Positions 29,204 through 38,688 are shown, counted from the stretch's first letter. The stretch: 64,000 nt of DNA from Candidatus Saccharimonadota bacterium (GCA_009783305.1 WRHJ01000003.1:62001-126000), one strand, 5' to 3'. Made by a program: numbers and translations. Notes: a model not told the origin generated them from the sequence alone.

Positions 29204-29680
29204 ATGCGTAAGGGACTGAGGATTGGCGAGAGTAAGGTAGTTGAAAGCCGGGAATCGCAAGATGGGACGATGATACGGCGACGACGAGTATCTTTGGATG
29301 GGAAGTATCGGTTTACGACTTATGAACGGATTGAGCGGTCGGGGTTGATGGTGAGGAAGCGGAGTGGTCGGAAAGAAGCGTTTGATCGGGATAAGTTGAC
29401 GACCGGGATTCGCAAGAGTGTGGGGAAGTTTTTGGAGGGGGCAATGGAGGTTGAGGAGGTGGTGGACCGGGTGGAAGATATGGTTTATGACCTAGAGCAA
29501 GAAGAAGTGAGCTCGCAGGTGATTGGCGAGGCGATTTTGGAGGTTTTGGCAGAAGTTAATGAAATTGCATACGTGCGGTTTGCAAGTGTGTTTAGAGAGT
29601 TTAAGAGTTTGGATGAATTTGAAAAGATTATTGGAGAACAGAAGCGAAAGAACAACAGAAAGCCAAGGAGTGGGCAATGA
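29204..29680 (+). CDS. nrdR: NrdR-like ATP-cone regulator lacking zinc-ribbon cysteines
   Basis: IRRRRVSLDGKYRFTTYERIE, VRKRSGRKEAFDRDKLTTGIRKS, VSSQVIGEAILEVLAEVNEIAYVRFASVFREF. Confidence 0.85.
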   Translation: MRKGLRIGESKVVESRESQDGTMIRRRRVSLDGKYRFTTYERIERSGLMVRKRSGRKEAFDRDKLTTGIRKSVGKFLEGAMEVEEVVDRVEDMVYDLEQEEVSSQVIGEAILEVLAEVNEIAYVRFASVFREFKSLDEFEKIIGEQKRKNNRKPRSGQ

Positions 29681-29943
29681 GGGTAGTGATTGTTTGGAAG
29701 GATTATACAGATTATTCGCGCGAGGTGATTGATTGGATGAGAGAATTTAACCGGCGGACGGGGAAGGAGTTGGAGAGTTTAGACCCAGAGAGCCGTGACG
29801 GGGAAGGTTTTGCGCGAGTGTATGATATCGTGCAGTACCCGACGATTATTGCGATAGCGGATGATGGGAAAGAGCAAAAAAGGTGGGTGGGGACGCCGTT
29901 ACCATTGATGAATGAAGTTAGTTTTTATACATTAGGCAAGTAA
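29677..29943 (+). CDS. Thioredoxin-fold-like small protein without CxxC
   Basis: YDIVQYPTIIAIADDGKEQKRWVGTPL; no cysteine. Confidence 0.6.
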   Translation: MRVVIVWKDYTDYSREVIDWMREFNRRTGKELESLDPESRDGEGFARVYDIVQYPTIIAIADDGKEQKRWVGTPLPLMNEVSFYTLGK

Positions 29944-29947
29944 TGTG

Positions 29948-30577
29948 ATGGCTCGTAGGCTGATAGCGATTGATATAGATGATGTGGTGGCGGGTTTTTG
30001 CCCGGCGTTTTGTGAGTATGCAAACAGGAAATGGGGAGAAGAGATTCACCCTGGGATATATACTGAGGATTGGGGGAAGATGTTTAGTATTGATAGAGAA
30101 GAGTGGCAGAAAAGGTCAGACCAGGCGCTAAAAGATATGGAATTTTATAGTGGGCTAGAGGTTATAGAGGGTGCGCAACGGGCGTTGGGTATATTACGAG
30201 ATGATTTTGATGTGGTGGCGGTGACTTCGCGGCATACTGCAATGAAGGAAACAACAAAAATGTGGCTGGAGAATTATTTTCCGGGGCTGATAAATGATAT
30301 ACATTTTTTGGGTGCTTACGAGAGTATAGATGGTTATAGCTCGCACAATAAAACCAAGGATGAAATATGCCTAAAATTAGGGGTGAGCTATTTGATCGAT
30401 GATCAGCCGAAGCATGTGTTAAGCGCACATCGGGCCGGAGTTGGCGCAATTTTGTTTGGAGATTATAGCTGGAATAGAACAGTTAATGTTGATGATGGAG
30501 TGAAGAGGGCTGTAAATTGGGATGAGGTTTTGGAGTATTTGGCGAGTATTTTGAACGCGCTGCGGGCGAGGAAATAG
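29948..30577 (+). CDS. HAD-family 5'-nucleotidase-like protein
   Basis: IAIDIDDVVAGFCPAFCEYAN, VVAVTSRHTAMKETTKMWL, YLIDDQPKHV. Confidence 0.75.
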   Translation: MARRLIAIDIDDVVAGFCPAFCEYANRKWGEEIHPGIYTEDWGKMFSIDREEWQKRSDQALKDMEFYSGLEVIEGAQRALGILRDDFDVVAVTSRHTAMKETTKMWLENYFPGLINDIHFLGAYESIDGYSSHNKTKDEICLKLGVSYLIDDQPKHVLSAHRAGVGAILFGDYSWNRTVNVDDGVKRAVNWDEVLEYLASILNALRARK

Positions 30578-30591
30578 GTTATACTTGGGGT

Positions 30592-31206
30592 ATGATAAAA
30601 ATATTAATTTATGGGGATTCAAATGTATGGGGGAGTACGGAATATGATGAAAATGGGCGATTGGAGAAGTATGAAAGATGGGCGGGGCGGTTATCTGAAA
30701 TACTAGGGGATGGTTTTGAAGTAATTGAGGCGGGCTATCCGGGTAGATGCGCGGGAAGTTTTGAGCAATCGCGGGAGCAAGATAAGGATTATGATGGGCA
30801 TGAGCACTATGAAATTATGCTGAAGCAAGCGTCACCAGTGGATTTAGTGGTGATTGCTCTCGGTACAAATGATTTGAAGATTAAATATGAACGACCAGTT
30901 GGGATGATTGTGGAGGATTTACTGTGGTTTGAGGGACGAACACAATATTTGAAGGAATATAACGGGGGGATGCCGAGGTTTTTATATATTTTGCCACCAC
31001 GGGCGGTGAATAAGGTGGGCTGGTATGAAATGGATGAGGGGGAACGAGAGAGGTTGGTTGGTGCGATGAAAGAGAGGGTGGCGGATTGGGTTGATTTAGA
31101 TACGGTGGCTTTGACGGATGATGGAGTGCATTTTTCGGTGGAGGGGCATGAGGATATTGCGAATCGAGTGGCCGGAAAAATTATAGAGATGTTTAGGGAG
31201 GGGTAG
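30592..31206 (+). CDS. SGNH/GDSL hydrolase
   Basis: ILIYGDSNVWGS, VIALGTNDLK, LTDDGVHFSVEGHEDIA. Confidence 0.87.
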   Translation: MIKILIYGDSNVWGSTEYDENGRLEKYERWAGRLSEILGDGFEVIEAGYPGRCAGSFEQSREQDKDYDGHEHYEIMLKQASPVDLVVIALGTNDLKIKYERPVGMIVEDLLWFEGRTQYLKEYNGGMPRFLYILPPRAVNKVGWYEMDEGERERLVGAMKERVADWVDLDTVALTDDGVHFSVEGHEDIANRVAGKIIEMFREG

Positions 31207-31754
31207 TGAAGCAAGTAAGTGAGGGGGAAGTAGGGGTGGTATTGCGAGGATTGTCTGAGGTGATTGCTGGTGGTGTGGACGGAGATGTGGTAGAGATGGG
31301 GTGTTATAAGGGGGAGACGTCGGTGCTACTGGGGGCTGAGTTGGTGGGGACTGGGAAGGATTTGTGGCTATATGATAGTTTTGAGGGGTTGCCGAGTGGT
31401 GGGGAGTTTGCGCAAGGGGAGTTGCGAGCGGATGAATCTGAGGTCTTGAGGAGGTTTAAGAAGGCGGGGTTGGTTGAGCCGTTTGTGGTGAAAGGGTGGT
31501 TTTCGGAGTTGTCGGTGGAGGATATGCCGGGGAAGATTTGTTTTGCGTTTTTGGATGGAGATTTTTATGAATCGATGGCGGATAGTTTAAGATTGGTGGC
31601 GCCGAGGATGGTTAGTGGAGGAGTGATTGTGGTGCATGACTTTCGGAATAGTAAATTGCCGGGTGTGAAGAAGGCGGTGATGGAGTTTGCGAGGGGCTTT
31701 GATGGAACTTTGAAGGAAGAGGGAGGGCTAGGGATCTTGCAGCTTAAAGGTTAG
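31206..31754 (+). CDS. TylF/MycF-like SAM-dependent methyltransferase
   Basis: GDVVEMGCYKGETSVLLGAEL, LYDSFEGLP, FLDGDFYESMADSL, VHDF. Confidence 0.82.
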   Translation: MKQVSEGEVGVVLRGLSEVIAGGVDGDVVEMGCYKGETSVLLGAELVGTGKDLWLYDSFEGLPSGGEFAQGELRADESEVLRRFKKAGLVEPFVVKGWFSELSVEDMPGKICFAFLDGDFYESMADSLRLVAPRMVSGGVIVVHDFRNSKLPGVKKAVMEFARGFDGTLKEEGGLGILQLKG

Positions 31755-31792
31755 TGGTTTTATTTTTGGGATTTTGGTGTTATATTTTAGTA

Positions 31793-31957
31793 AAGGCAAT
31801 CGAGGAGTTATCAGCTCTGAGCTGCGGGAAGAAATCGCGAGAAAGTAGAACCTGCCGTGAATCTGCGTGAAAGATGAAGTAAGTGTTCTGGTGGGGCAGA
31901 AAAATTGGATGGTACCGCTCGCGAGAGTTCCAATGGAAAGTTGGAGCTTTTTTGTTA
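31793..31957 (+). promoter_or_regulatory. T-box leader upstream of ileS
   Basis: T-box sequence ATTGGATGGTACCGCTCGCGAGAGTTCC followed by CCAATGGAAAGTTGGAGCTTTTTTG terminator. Confidence 0.88.
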
Positions 31958-31971
31958 AAGAAAGGAGACGT

Positions 31972-34872
31972 ATGAAGTATAAATATGGTTCGAGGCGGAA
32001 AGTGGGAGAGTATGAGAAGGCGCTGATTGAGTTTTGGAAGAAGGATCGGACGTTTGAGAAGTCAGTGGAGAAGGGTGGGGAGGATTATGTGTTTTATGAT
32101 GGGCCACCATTTATCACGGGGAATCCACATCATGGGACGCTACTTTCTTCGATTGTAAAGGATGCGGTGCCGCGTTTTTGGACAATGCGGGGGTTTAGGG
32201 TGGAGCGGCGGTGGGGCTGGGATTGTCATGGACTGCCAGCAGAGAACTTTACAGAGAAACATTTGGGCGGGACAGTGTCACGAGTGGCGGGGGGTGATCC
32301 TAATGAATTAGAATTGCGGATTGGCGAGAGAGTAGAGTCGATTTCGCTTGAGAAATATATTGAGACGGCGCGGGAATTGATGGTGGCGAACTCTGAGACC
32401 TGGGAGAATATAGTTGATAGGATTGGGCGTTGGGTGGACTTTAAGGGGGCGTACAAGACGATGGATAAGGACTTCATGGAGTCGGTGTGGTGGGCGTTCA
32501 AGGAGTTGTACGAGAAGGGGAAGATTTATGAGGGGATGAAGGTATTGATGTATGATACCAGTTTTAAAACGCCGGTTTCTAAAAATGAAGTGACGATGGA
32601 TAACGACGCGTATCGGACAGTGACAGACCCGAGTGCATATGTAAAATTTAAGTGGGGCGATAAATATCTGTTGGCGTGGACGACAACACCGTGGACGTTG
32701 CCGAGCAATACGGCGTTGGCGGTGGATGCGGGATTGGATTATGCTGAAGTGCGAGTGGGAGAAGATGTTTTTGTAGTGGCGAAGGAATTGGTGGAGAAGG
32801 TTTTTATGGGTGGAGAATATGAAGTGTTAGATACGTTTAAGGGCGGAAAGTTGGTTGGTGAGAAATACGAGTCGTTGTTGGGGTTAGATGGTGATGAAAA
32901 TTCATATAAGGTTTATGCGGCGGATTTTGTGGGGGTGGAGGAGGGAACAGGGATTGTACATATCGCGCCGGCGTATGGTGAGGCGGATTACGAATTGGCA
33001 ATGCGCGAGAAGTTTTTGATAAGATGGGGAGTGGATGAGGATGGTTATTTTGACGGTAAGGTAGCAGAAAAGTTGCATGAAATTGGAGTGCGGGATACGG
33101 ATGAGCGGGGGATTGAGTGTTGGGAGGGGAATAAGTTTATCGCGAAGTGCATGGAAGAGAGGGGGCTGATTTGGAAGATTGAGTACGTGCAGCATGAGTA
33201 TCCATTTAACCCGCGGTCGGGGCAGAGGTTGATGTATCGGGCAATTCCGTCGTGGTTTTTTGATGTGCAAGGAAGTAAACCGCTGATGCTAGAGAAAAAC
33301 GAGGGGATAAATTGGTTCCCGGAGTATCTGAAACACGGGCGGTTTGCGAAGAATATTGAACAAGCGCCGGATTGGAATTTGTCGCGTGATCGGTTTTGGG
33401 CAACGGCGATGCCAGTGTGGAGGGGGGATAAGGATACTATTAAAGTAGTAGGGAGCTATGCGGAGCTGGAAGAGTTGTCTGGGGTGAAATTGGAAGATTA
33501 TCATCGGCCGTGGGTGGATGAGATTGAATTTGATATTGATGGAGAGCATTTTAAGCGAATCGAGAAGGTGTTGGATTGTTGGTTTGAGTCGGGGTCGATG
33601 CCGTTTGCGCAGTTGCATTATCCGTTTGAGAATAAGGAAAAGTTTGAAAAAAATTATCCGGCGGACTTTATTGTGGAGTATGTGGGGCAGGTGCGGGCAT
33701 GGTTTTATTACGTGCACGTGATTAATACGGCGTTGTTTGGCGAGCGAGCGTACACAAATGTGATTACGACGGGGACGTTAGCGGGAAATGACGGACGGAA
33801 GATGAGCAAATCTCTTGGTAATTTTACGGATCCGAACGAGTTGATGGATCAGTATTCGGCAGATGCGTTGCGGTTCTTGTTGTTGTCGAGTCCCGTATTG
33901 TCGGGAGAGGATTTTGCGTTACTCGATAAGGATGTGTCTGATGTGCAGAGGAAGTTGGCAATGATCTGGAATATGTATGATTTCTTTACGATGTATGCTG
34001 AGGTAGATGGATGGGAGTTTGATGGTAAATTTGTAGAACTGAAGGATTTGAAGAGCCCGTTGGATATTTGGATAATTTCGCGGTCGCATCAGTTGAAGGC
34101 CGAGATTACGGAAAATATGGAGAAATATAACCTGCCGGATGCGTTGGCTGGGGTGTTGCCGTTTGTGGATGATGCGAGTAATTGGTTCGTGCGGCGAAGT
34201 CGTCGGCGCTTCTGGAAGAGCGAAGATGATGCGGACAAAGCGCAGGCGTATGGCACACTGCATTGCGTGTTGTCGAAACTAGCGGTTTTGTTGGCGCCAT
34301 TTACGCCATTTTTGGCGGAGGAGTTGTGGCAGAAAATGGTGGGAGGCGAAAGTGTGCATTTGTTGGACTGGCCGACGAACGTGATGGTTGATCAGAAAGT
34401 GTTGGATGATATGGCGCGATGCCGTGAGATTATTACAGAAGGGCTGGCATTGCGCATGAACAAATCTGAGACTGAAGAACAAATTAAAGTGCGGCAGCCG
34501 CTGGCGGAGCTGGAATATAACGGGGATAAATTGGATGATTTCTATGAGAGGATTATTGCGGAAGAAGTAAATGTTAAAAAAGTTATTCATGGTAGTGAAA
34601 TGAAATTGGATAAAACGTTGACGCGTGAGCTACGTGATGAAGGGTTTGCGCGGGAGCTGATCCGATTTGTGCAGGCGGCGCGAAAAAAGGCTGGTCTGAA
34701 CGTGGATGATAGAATTCGGTTAAGTTTGAGTGAAGGTGTGCCGGGAGGGTTTGAGGAAATGGTGCAAGAAGAAGTATTGGCGGTAGATATGACGACGGGA
34801 GAGAATTATGGATATGATGAAATAGTGAAAATTGGCGAGAAGCAATTGACGATATCGTTAGAAAAAGCGTAA
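31972..34872 (+). CDS. ileS: Isoleucyl-tRNA synthetase
   Basis: PPFITGNPHHGTLLS, WGWDCHGLPAE, GRKMSKSLGN. ATG at 31972 after AAAGGAGACGT; the ORF-track start at 31867 lies in the T-box. Confidence 0.96.
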   Translation: MKYKYGSRRKVGEYEKALIEFWKKDRTFEKSVEKGGEDYVFYDGPPFITGNPHHGTLLSSIVKDAVPRFWTMRGFRVERRWGWDCHGLPAENFTEKHLGGTVSRVAGGDPNELELRIGERVESISLEKYIETARELMVANSETWENIVDRIGRWVDFKGAYKTMDKDFMESVWWAFKELYEKGKIYEGMKVLMYDTSFKTPVSKNEVTMDNDAYRTVTDPSAYVKFKWGDKYLLAWTTTPWTLPSNTALAVDAGLDYAEVRVGEDVFVVAKELVEKVFMGGEYEVLDTFKGGKLVGEKYESLLGLDGDENSYKVYAADFVGVEEGTGIVHIAPAYGEADYELAMREKFLIRWGVDEDGYFDGKVAEKLHEIGVRDTDERGIECWEGNKFIAKCMEERGLIWKIEYVQHEYPFNPRSGQRLMYRAIPSWFFDVQGSKPLMLEKNEGINWFPEYLKHGRFAKNIEQAPDWNLSRDRFWATAMPVWRGDKDTIKVVGSYAELEELSGVKLEDYHRPWVDEIEFDIDGEHFKRIEKVLDCWFESGSMPFAQLHYPFENKEKFEKNYPADFIVEYVGQVRAWFYYVHVINTALFGERAYTNVITTGTLAGNDGRKMSKSLGNFTDPNELMDQYSADALRFLLLSSPVLSGEDFALLDKDVSDVQRKLAMIWNMYDFFTMYAEVDGWEFDGKFVELKDLKSPLDIWIISRSHQLKAEITENMEKYNLPDALAGVLPFVDDASNWFVRRSRRRFWKSEDDADKAQAYGTLHCVLSKLAVLLAPFTPFLAEELWQKMVGGESVHLLDWPTNVMVDQKVLDDMARCREIITEGLALRMNKSETEEQIKVRQPLAELEYNGDKLDDFYERIIAEEVNVKKVIHGSEMKLDKTLTRELRDEGFARELIRFVQAARKKAGLNVDDRIRLSLSEGVPGGFEEMVQEEVLAVDMTTGENYGYDEIVKIGEKQLTISLEKA

Positions 34873-34922
34873 GCTAGACCCCTGTTAATTTGACTTTCTG
34901 TGAAAAATAAGCATAAAAAGTA

Positions 34923-34951
34923 TTGACTTTTTTGATAAAGTGTGCTAGTAT
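34923..34951 (+). promoter_or_regulatory. Extended -10 promoter
   Basis: TTGACT-N17-TAGTAT, TGC before -10. Confidence 0.75.
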
Positions 34952-35045
34952 GAGTAGCAGTTAGATAATAAAAATAAACATCTAACAAATAAAAATAAAA
35001 CTTTCGCAGGGTATGCGGAGAAAACAAAAAGAAAGGACAAACGAG

Positions 35046-35276
35046 ATGAAGGAAACTATAAGCGGATTTGAGTTCGAAGCACACCCTGAGGAAGGAAAAG
35101 TAGTTTTGGGTGAAGGCGGGGTGGAAGATTTTGGTAGCGGAGTACTTGCAGAAGCAAGTGCAATACCAGACATGCAAGAGAGCCAAGAAGTTATGGAAAA
35201 ACGATTAGATCGGGAACAAAAACGGAATCTGAATATGAAGATTGGTAAGTTTTTGTTAAATCAAGAAATGAAGTAA
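35046..35276 (+). CDS. Hypothetical small acidic protein, 76 aa
   Basis: ORF with AAAGGACAAACGAG upstream; no family recognised. Confidence 0.6.
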   Translation: MKETISGFEFEAHPEEGKVVLGEGGVEDFGSGVLAEASAIPDMQESQEVMEKRLDREQKRNLNMKIGKFLLNQEMK

Positions 35277-35360
35277 TAACGGGTGGGGATGACTAAAATA
35301 AGAAAGGAAAACCAATGTAAAAATAAAAAAATATCAAATATGATATAAAGTAATAACTGA

Positions 35361-35392
35361 AGAAAAATCACGCGTAAGAGCGTGATTTTTCT
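35361..35392 (+). terminator. Rho-independent terminator
   Basis: GAAAAATCACGCGTAAGAGCGTGATTTTTC. Confidence 0.8.
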
Positions 35393-35404
35393 TTGAAAAT
35401 GACC

Positions 35405-35433
35405 TTGACATATTAATGCGCTAATGCTAGCAT
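35405..35433 (+). promoter_or_regulatory. Extended -10 promoter
   Basis: TTGACA-N17-TAGCAT, TGC before -10. Confidence 0.78.
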
Positions 35434-35474
35434 GGGGACAGAAGTCATAATAAAAACAAACAAAAAGAAAGAAA

Positions 35475-37442
35475 ATGAATAATCCAGAGAATCCGAGCTT
35501 GAAGAGTAAAGTGGAGGGTGTTGTTGGTGATGTTGGTGGCGAAAAGAAGGCTATGACTCAGAGGGAGAAGGTGGCGAAGATTGAGAAGACCGCCCCTAAA
35601 ACATTAGAGGCTTTGGGAATAAGTTTAGAAAGATTGAAGGCTGATGATGACAGTGGCATGAGCGATGAAGAATTTGATAAGAAGTTAGACAAATTGGTCG
35701 GTGACATAGATAGGTGGGAAGTGGCGAAGGCGGAAGAGCGTGCCGAAACCGTGAGAAGGTTAAAGGATATGCGCCCTTCAGAGTTGCGTGCGTTAGGTTT
35801 GACGGCCGAACAGGTGATAAGGGTGACGATGAAAGAGGGGGATCATGGGGATGAGTTGGATGAGATAATGTTGATTTTGAACGGGGCTGGCGGGAAGCCG
35901 GCAGGAACAGAGGTTCCTAAGGGTGAAGCTACAGAACTAACGGCTGAAGAAGAAAAGGAAAGAAAGAGGAAGAGAAACCGGAAGTTTGGTAGGACTGCTG
36001 CGATGTTAGCATTGGTGGGGCTGATTGGCCTTGGGCTAAGTTCGGATGTGGCGAAGAGAGATGCGACGCCTGGAGAAACGAATCCACCGATAGTTTGGGG
36101 TGAGGGTGATACGGAAAGTGATTTTGAGGCAGATAGAGAACTGCTGGATACTTCTGGTTATGTTGGTTTTGAGGGAAATGGGATATTTGCTAATCAGCTG
36201 GAGGATGGGACAATTGTTAACAATCCAGAGAAGATTAGTGAAGTAGCCTATGCGGAGGCTCTGTTTTTGGATGGCAGGCGGGCGGACAGGTTATCGCTAA
36301 ATGAGCTGGCAGATATGGGAGCAACGCCGGAAGGGTTGTATGATATTTGGTTGAACGGGCGAGATGGTACGGGTATGGATGGGGCATTTTGGATGCCATC
36401 TTCGTTGGCGCCGATGGCGGATGTCTTGACGGCTGACGAGTTGACCAAGTTTGGGATAACTAGTAATTTATTAAATAACTGGACTGTACTGGAAGATTAT
36501 ATAGAGGATATGGGTCCGGAAGGTAGGATTGAACTTGGCAGGGCGATAAAGGCGCACTTAGATAATAGAGAAAAAAGCATCTCGAAGATACATGGTAATT
36601 ATTTGACGACATATGTGAGGCCGGTATTTAAGGATGGCAGATTGGTAAGTACGGAATTGGTGCAGTGTAGAGGAAATGGTGATCGTACGGTGCTGGTGTT
36701 TGGAGATAAGGAAATTGATCCGAAAACGGGCGAGGTGATAAGTGGCGGTGGCGGTGAGAAAAAGATATTTGTGACTTGCACGCAGCCGGTAGGACAAGAA
36801 GGACGTACGGAAGTGGTTTTGGATGAAGAACCGGACGAGACTCCGCCACCAAAAGATGAAATTGATATTGATGATCCGGAGGATGAGGAAACTCCACCTC
36901 CACCTGAGGAGGAAACTCCACCTCCGCCAGAAGAAGAAACTCCGCCTCCACCTGAGGAGGAGACTCCTCCTCCGCCAGAAGAAGAAACTCCTCCACCTCC
37001 GCCGAAGAAACTTGAGGGGAAGGATGAGACTTTGACCAATCATGAAGTAATAGTTAATAATACGCCATTACCACAGGATAAGCCGTTGACTGAGAAGCCA
37101 GCAGTAGAGGAATATGTTCCGCCGAGAGTAGGGGGATCTGAAGTGGAAGTTGGCGAAGGCGGGGGGCCTGGTTTGGCGGTAAATCCAATAACGGGCGAAA
37201 GCTTGCAAGAGGGTGACGAGGTGCCAACGCCGGAGTTGGGGCCACAACAGCGACCGCCAGTATTTAGTGAGGAGACTAATGCCGATAAGGTTGATGGTGC
37301 AACTGTGGTGAGCGAAGGGGACGGATTACCGAGTACGCCTGGTGCATTGCCGGTGTCGGAGGGGGATAGTCGTGATACTGATTTGGGTGGGGCGAGCGAT
37401 TCAGATTTAGCTAATCGGTTTGGGGATAGGTTTGGTCCATAG
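35475..37442 (+). CDS. Large membrane-anchored protein with Pro/Glu repeat stalk
   Basis: Internal TM (RTAAMLALVGLIGLGLSS) after a charged N-terminus; ETPPPPEE repeats. Confidence 0.8.
   Translation: MNNPENPSLKSKVEGVVGDVGGEKKAMTQREKVAKIEKTAPKTLEALGISLERLKADDDSGMSDEEFDKKLDKLVGDIDRWEVAKAEERAETVRRLKDMRPSELRALGLTAEQVIRVTMKEGDHGDELDEIMLILNGAGGKPAGTEVPKGEATELTAEEEKERKRKRNRKFGRTAAMLALVGLIGLGLSSDVAKRDATPGETNPPIVWGEGDTESDFEADRELLDTSGYVGFEGNGIFANQLEDGTIVNNPEKISEVAYAEALFLDGRRADRLSLNELADMGATPEGLYDIWLNGRDGTGMDGAFWMPSSLAPMADVLTADELTKFGITSNLLNNWTVLEDYIEDMGPEGRIELGRAIKAHLDNREKSISKIHGNYLTTYVRPVFKDGRLVSTELVQCRGNGDRTVLVFGDKEIDPKTGEVISGGGGEKKIFVTCTQPVGQEGRTEVVLDEEPDETPPPKDEIDIDDPEDEETPPPPEEETPPPPEEETPPPPEEETPPPPEEETPPPPPKKLEGKDETLTNHEVIVNNTPLPQDKPLTEKPAVEEYVPPRVGGSEVEVGEGGGPGLAVNPITGESLQEGDEVPTPELGPQQRPPVFSEETNADKVDGATVVSEGDGLPSTPGALPVSEGDSRDTDLGGASDSDLANRFGDRFGP
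36891..37010 (+). repeat. Coding tandem repeat, 5 units of 24 nt (ETPPPPEE)
   Basis: ACTCCACCTCCACCTGAGGAGGAA / ACTCCACCTCCGCCAGAAGAAGAA alternating. Confidence 0.9.
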
Positions 37443-37449
37443 GAGGCAT

Positions 37450-38688
37450 ATGAAAAAACAAGCAAAGCACACAATACTAAAAATGGCGATAACGGGGGCA
37501 GTGGTTGCAGTGGCCTTTATGCCGGCCTATCAGGCATTGGCTTGGGGACCAGAACGCGAGACTTTCCGTTGGGCTGATGCGGCACCGTTTAGGACAATGA
37601 ATTCTATAATTGATAACCCTTCGATGGGGGATGAGCGGAATTTTGTACGCGTCAGGAAAGTTGGTGATCCGAAGTTTGTCGATGAGGTGACACTGCAGGT
37701 TGGACAGGAATATGAAGTGGAAATCTATTTCCATAATAATGCAAGCAGAACACTAAATGCGAGTGGGGCGGGAATAGCGGATGGGGTGCGTGTCAGCTCT
37801 ATTCTGCCAAGTTTTGTGGCTAAGGGCACGACGGGGGAGATTTCGGCGACGATTACGGCGGCAAATACTAGGCCAGCTAGTGTGTGGGATGAGGCGTTCG
37901 TGAGGGCGACTAGTGATGTATATCTGAGATTTGTGCCGGATTCGGCAATTATTCATAGTAACGGAACGGTGAATGGGAAAGATGTGGGGCAACAGCATTT
38001 GTTTAGTTCAGAGGGGGCGAATATAGGATACTGGGATGACGCGTGGGGTGTTTTGCCGGGATGTAATGAATACGCTGGATATATTAGCTATAGGTTTGTG
38101 GTAGATCAACCGAGATTTGAGATCGCAAAAGACGTGAGTCGTGATGCGAAAAATGAGTGGGTGGAAAGTATCACAGTTGGGCCAGATGAGATATTGGATT
38201 TCAGAATACGCTACAAGAATACTGGTACTACTGAGCAGAGCAATGTAATTGTTACGGATCAATTGCCGAATAAGTTGAGGTATTTGACGGGAACCACCTT
38301 CTTGATTAATGGTTCTAGCCCGAGCGGCAAGTTTGTGGCTGATGATTTGTTTGGCGGGGGGCTGAATATCGGACGATATCAGGCTGGGAGTGAAGCGACG
38401 CTGACTTATAAGGTAAAAACACCTTTGGCGGAAGATTTGCAGTGCGGTAACAATAAATTTGTAAATGGGGTGAGCGTGTCGACGCCTAATGGAACAATGA
38501 CAGATGATGTGGAGGTAAATGTAGTGAAAAACTGTACGCCGACGGAGTTGCCGGAGACTGGGCCTGGCGAGATTGCATTGGCCGTAATTGCGGTGTTGTG
38601 CGTGGGTGTGGGTGGCACGTATTGGTATCGGAGCCGCAAGATGTTGAAATCGGTGAAAAATGATGTTGGCGGCAGCAGTGGGGCTTGA
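37450..38688 (+). CDS. LPETG-anchored surface protein with DUF11-like repeat
   Basis: Signal peptide KKQAKHTILKMAITGAVVAVAFMPAYQALA; YKNTGTTEQSNVIVTDQLPNKLRYL; LPETGPGEIALAVIAVLCVGVGGTYWYRSRK. Confidence 0.85.
   Translation: MKKQAKHTILKMAITGAVVAVAFMPAYQALAWGPERETFRWADAAPFRTMNSIIDNPSMGDERNFVRVRKVGDPKFVDEVTLQVGQEYEVEIYFHNNASRTLNASGAGIADGVRVSSILPSFVAKGTTGEISATITAANTRPASVWDEAFVRATSDVYLRFVPDSAIIHSNGTVNGKDVGQQHLFSSEGANIGYWDDAWGVLPGCNEYAGYISYRFVVDQPRFEIAKDVSRDAKNEWVESITVGPDEILDFRIRYKNTGTTEQSNVIVTDQLPNKLRYLTGTTFLINGSSPSGKFVADDLFGGGLNIGRYQAGSEATLTYKVKTPLAEDLQCGNNKFVNGVSVSTPNGTMTDDVEVNVVKNCTPTELPETGPGEIALAVIAVLCVGVGGTYWYRSRKMLKSVKNDVGGSSGA

Noticed and set aside
31867-31971. N-terminal extension of ileS in the ORF track
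   Set aside because: Overlaps the T-box antiterminator/terminator; the strong SD and ATG are at 31972.
36891-37010. Regular 24 nt repeats resembling a CRISPR array
   Set aside because: No spacers; units are contiguous and in frame with the Pro/Glu stalk; no cas genes in the window.
36599-37043. Antisense ORFs with Gly/Ser/Val repeats (SSSGGGGVSSSGGGG)
   Set aside because: Mirror image of the coding ETPPPPEE repeat in 35475..37442; no ribosome site and no independent evidence.
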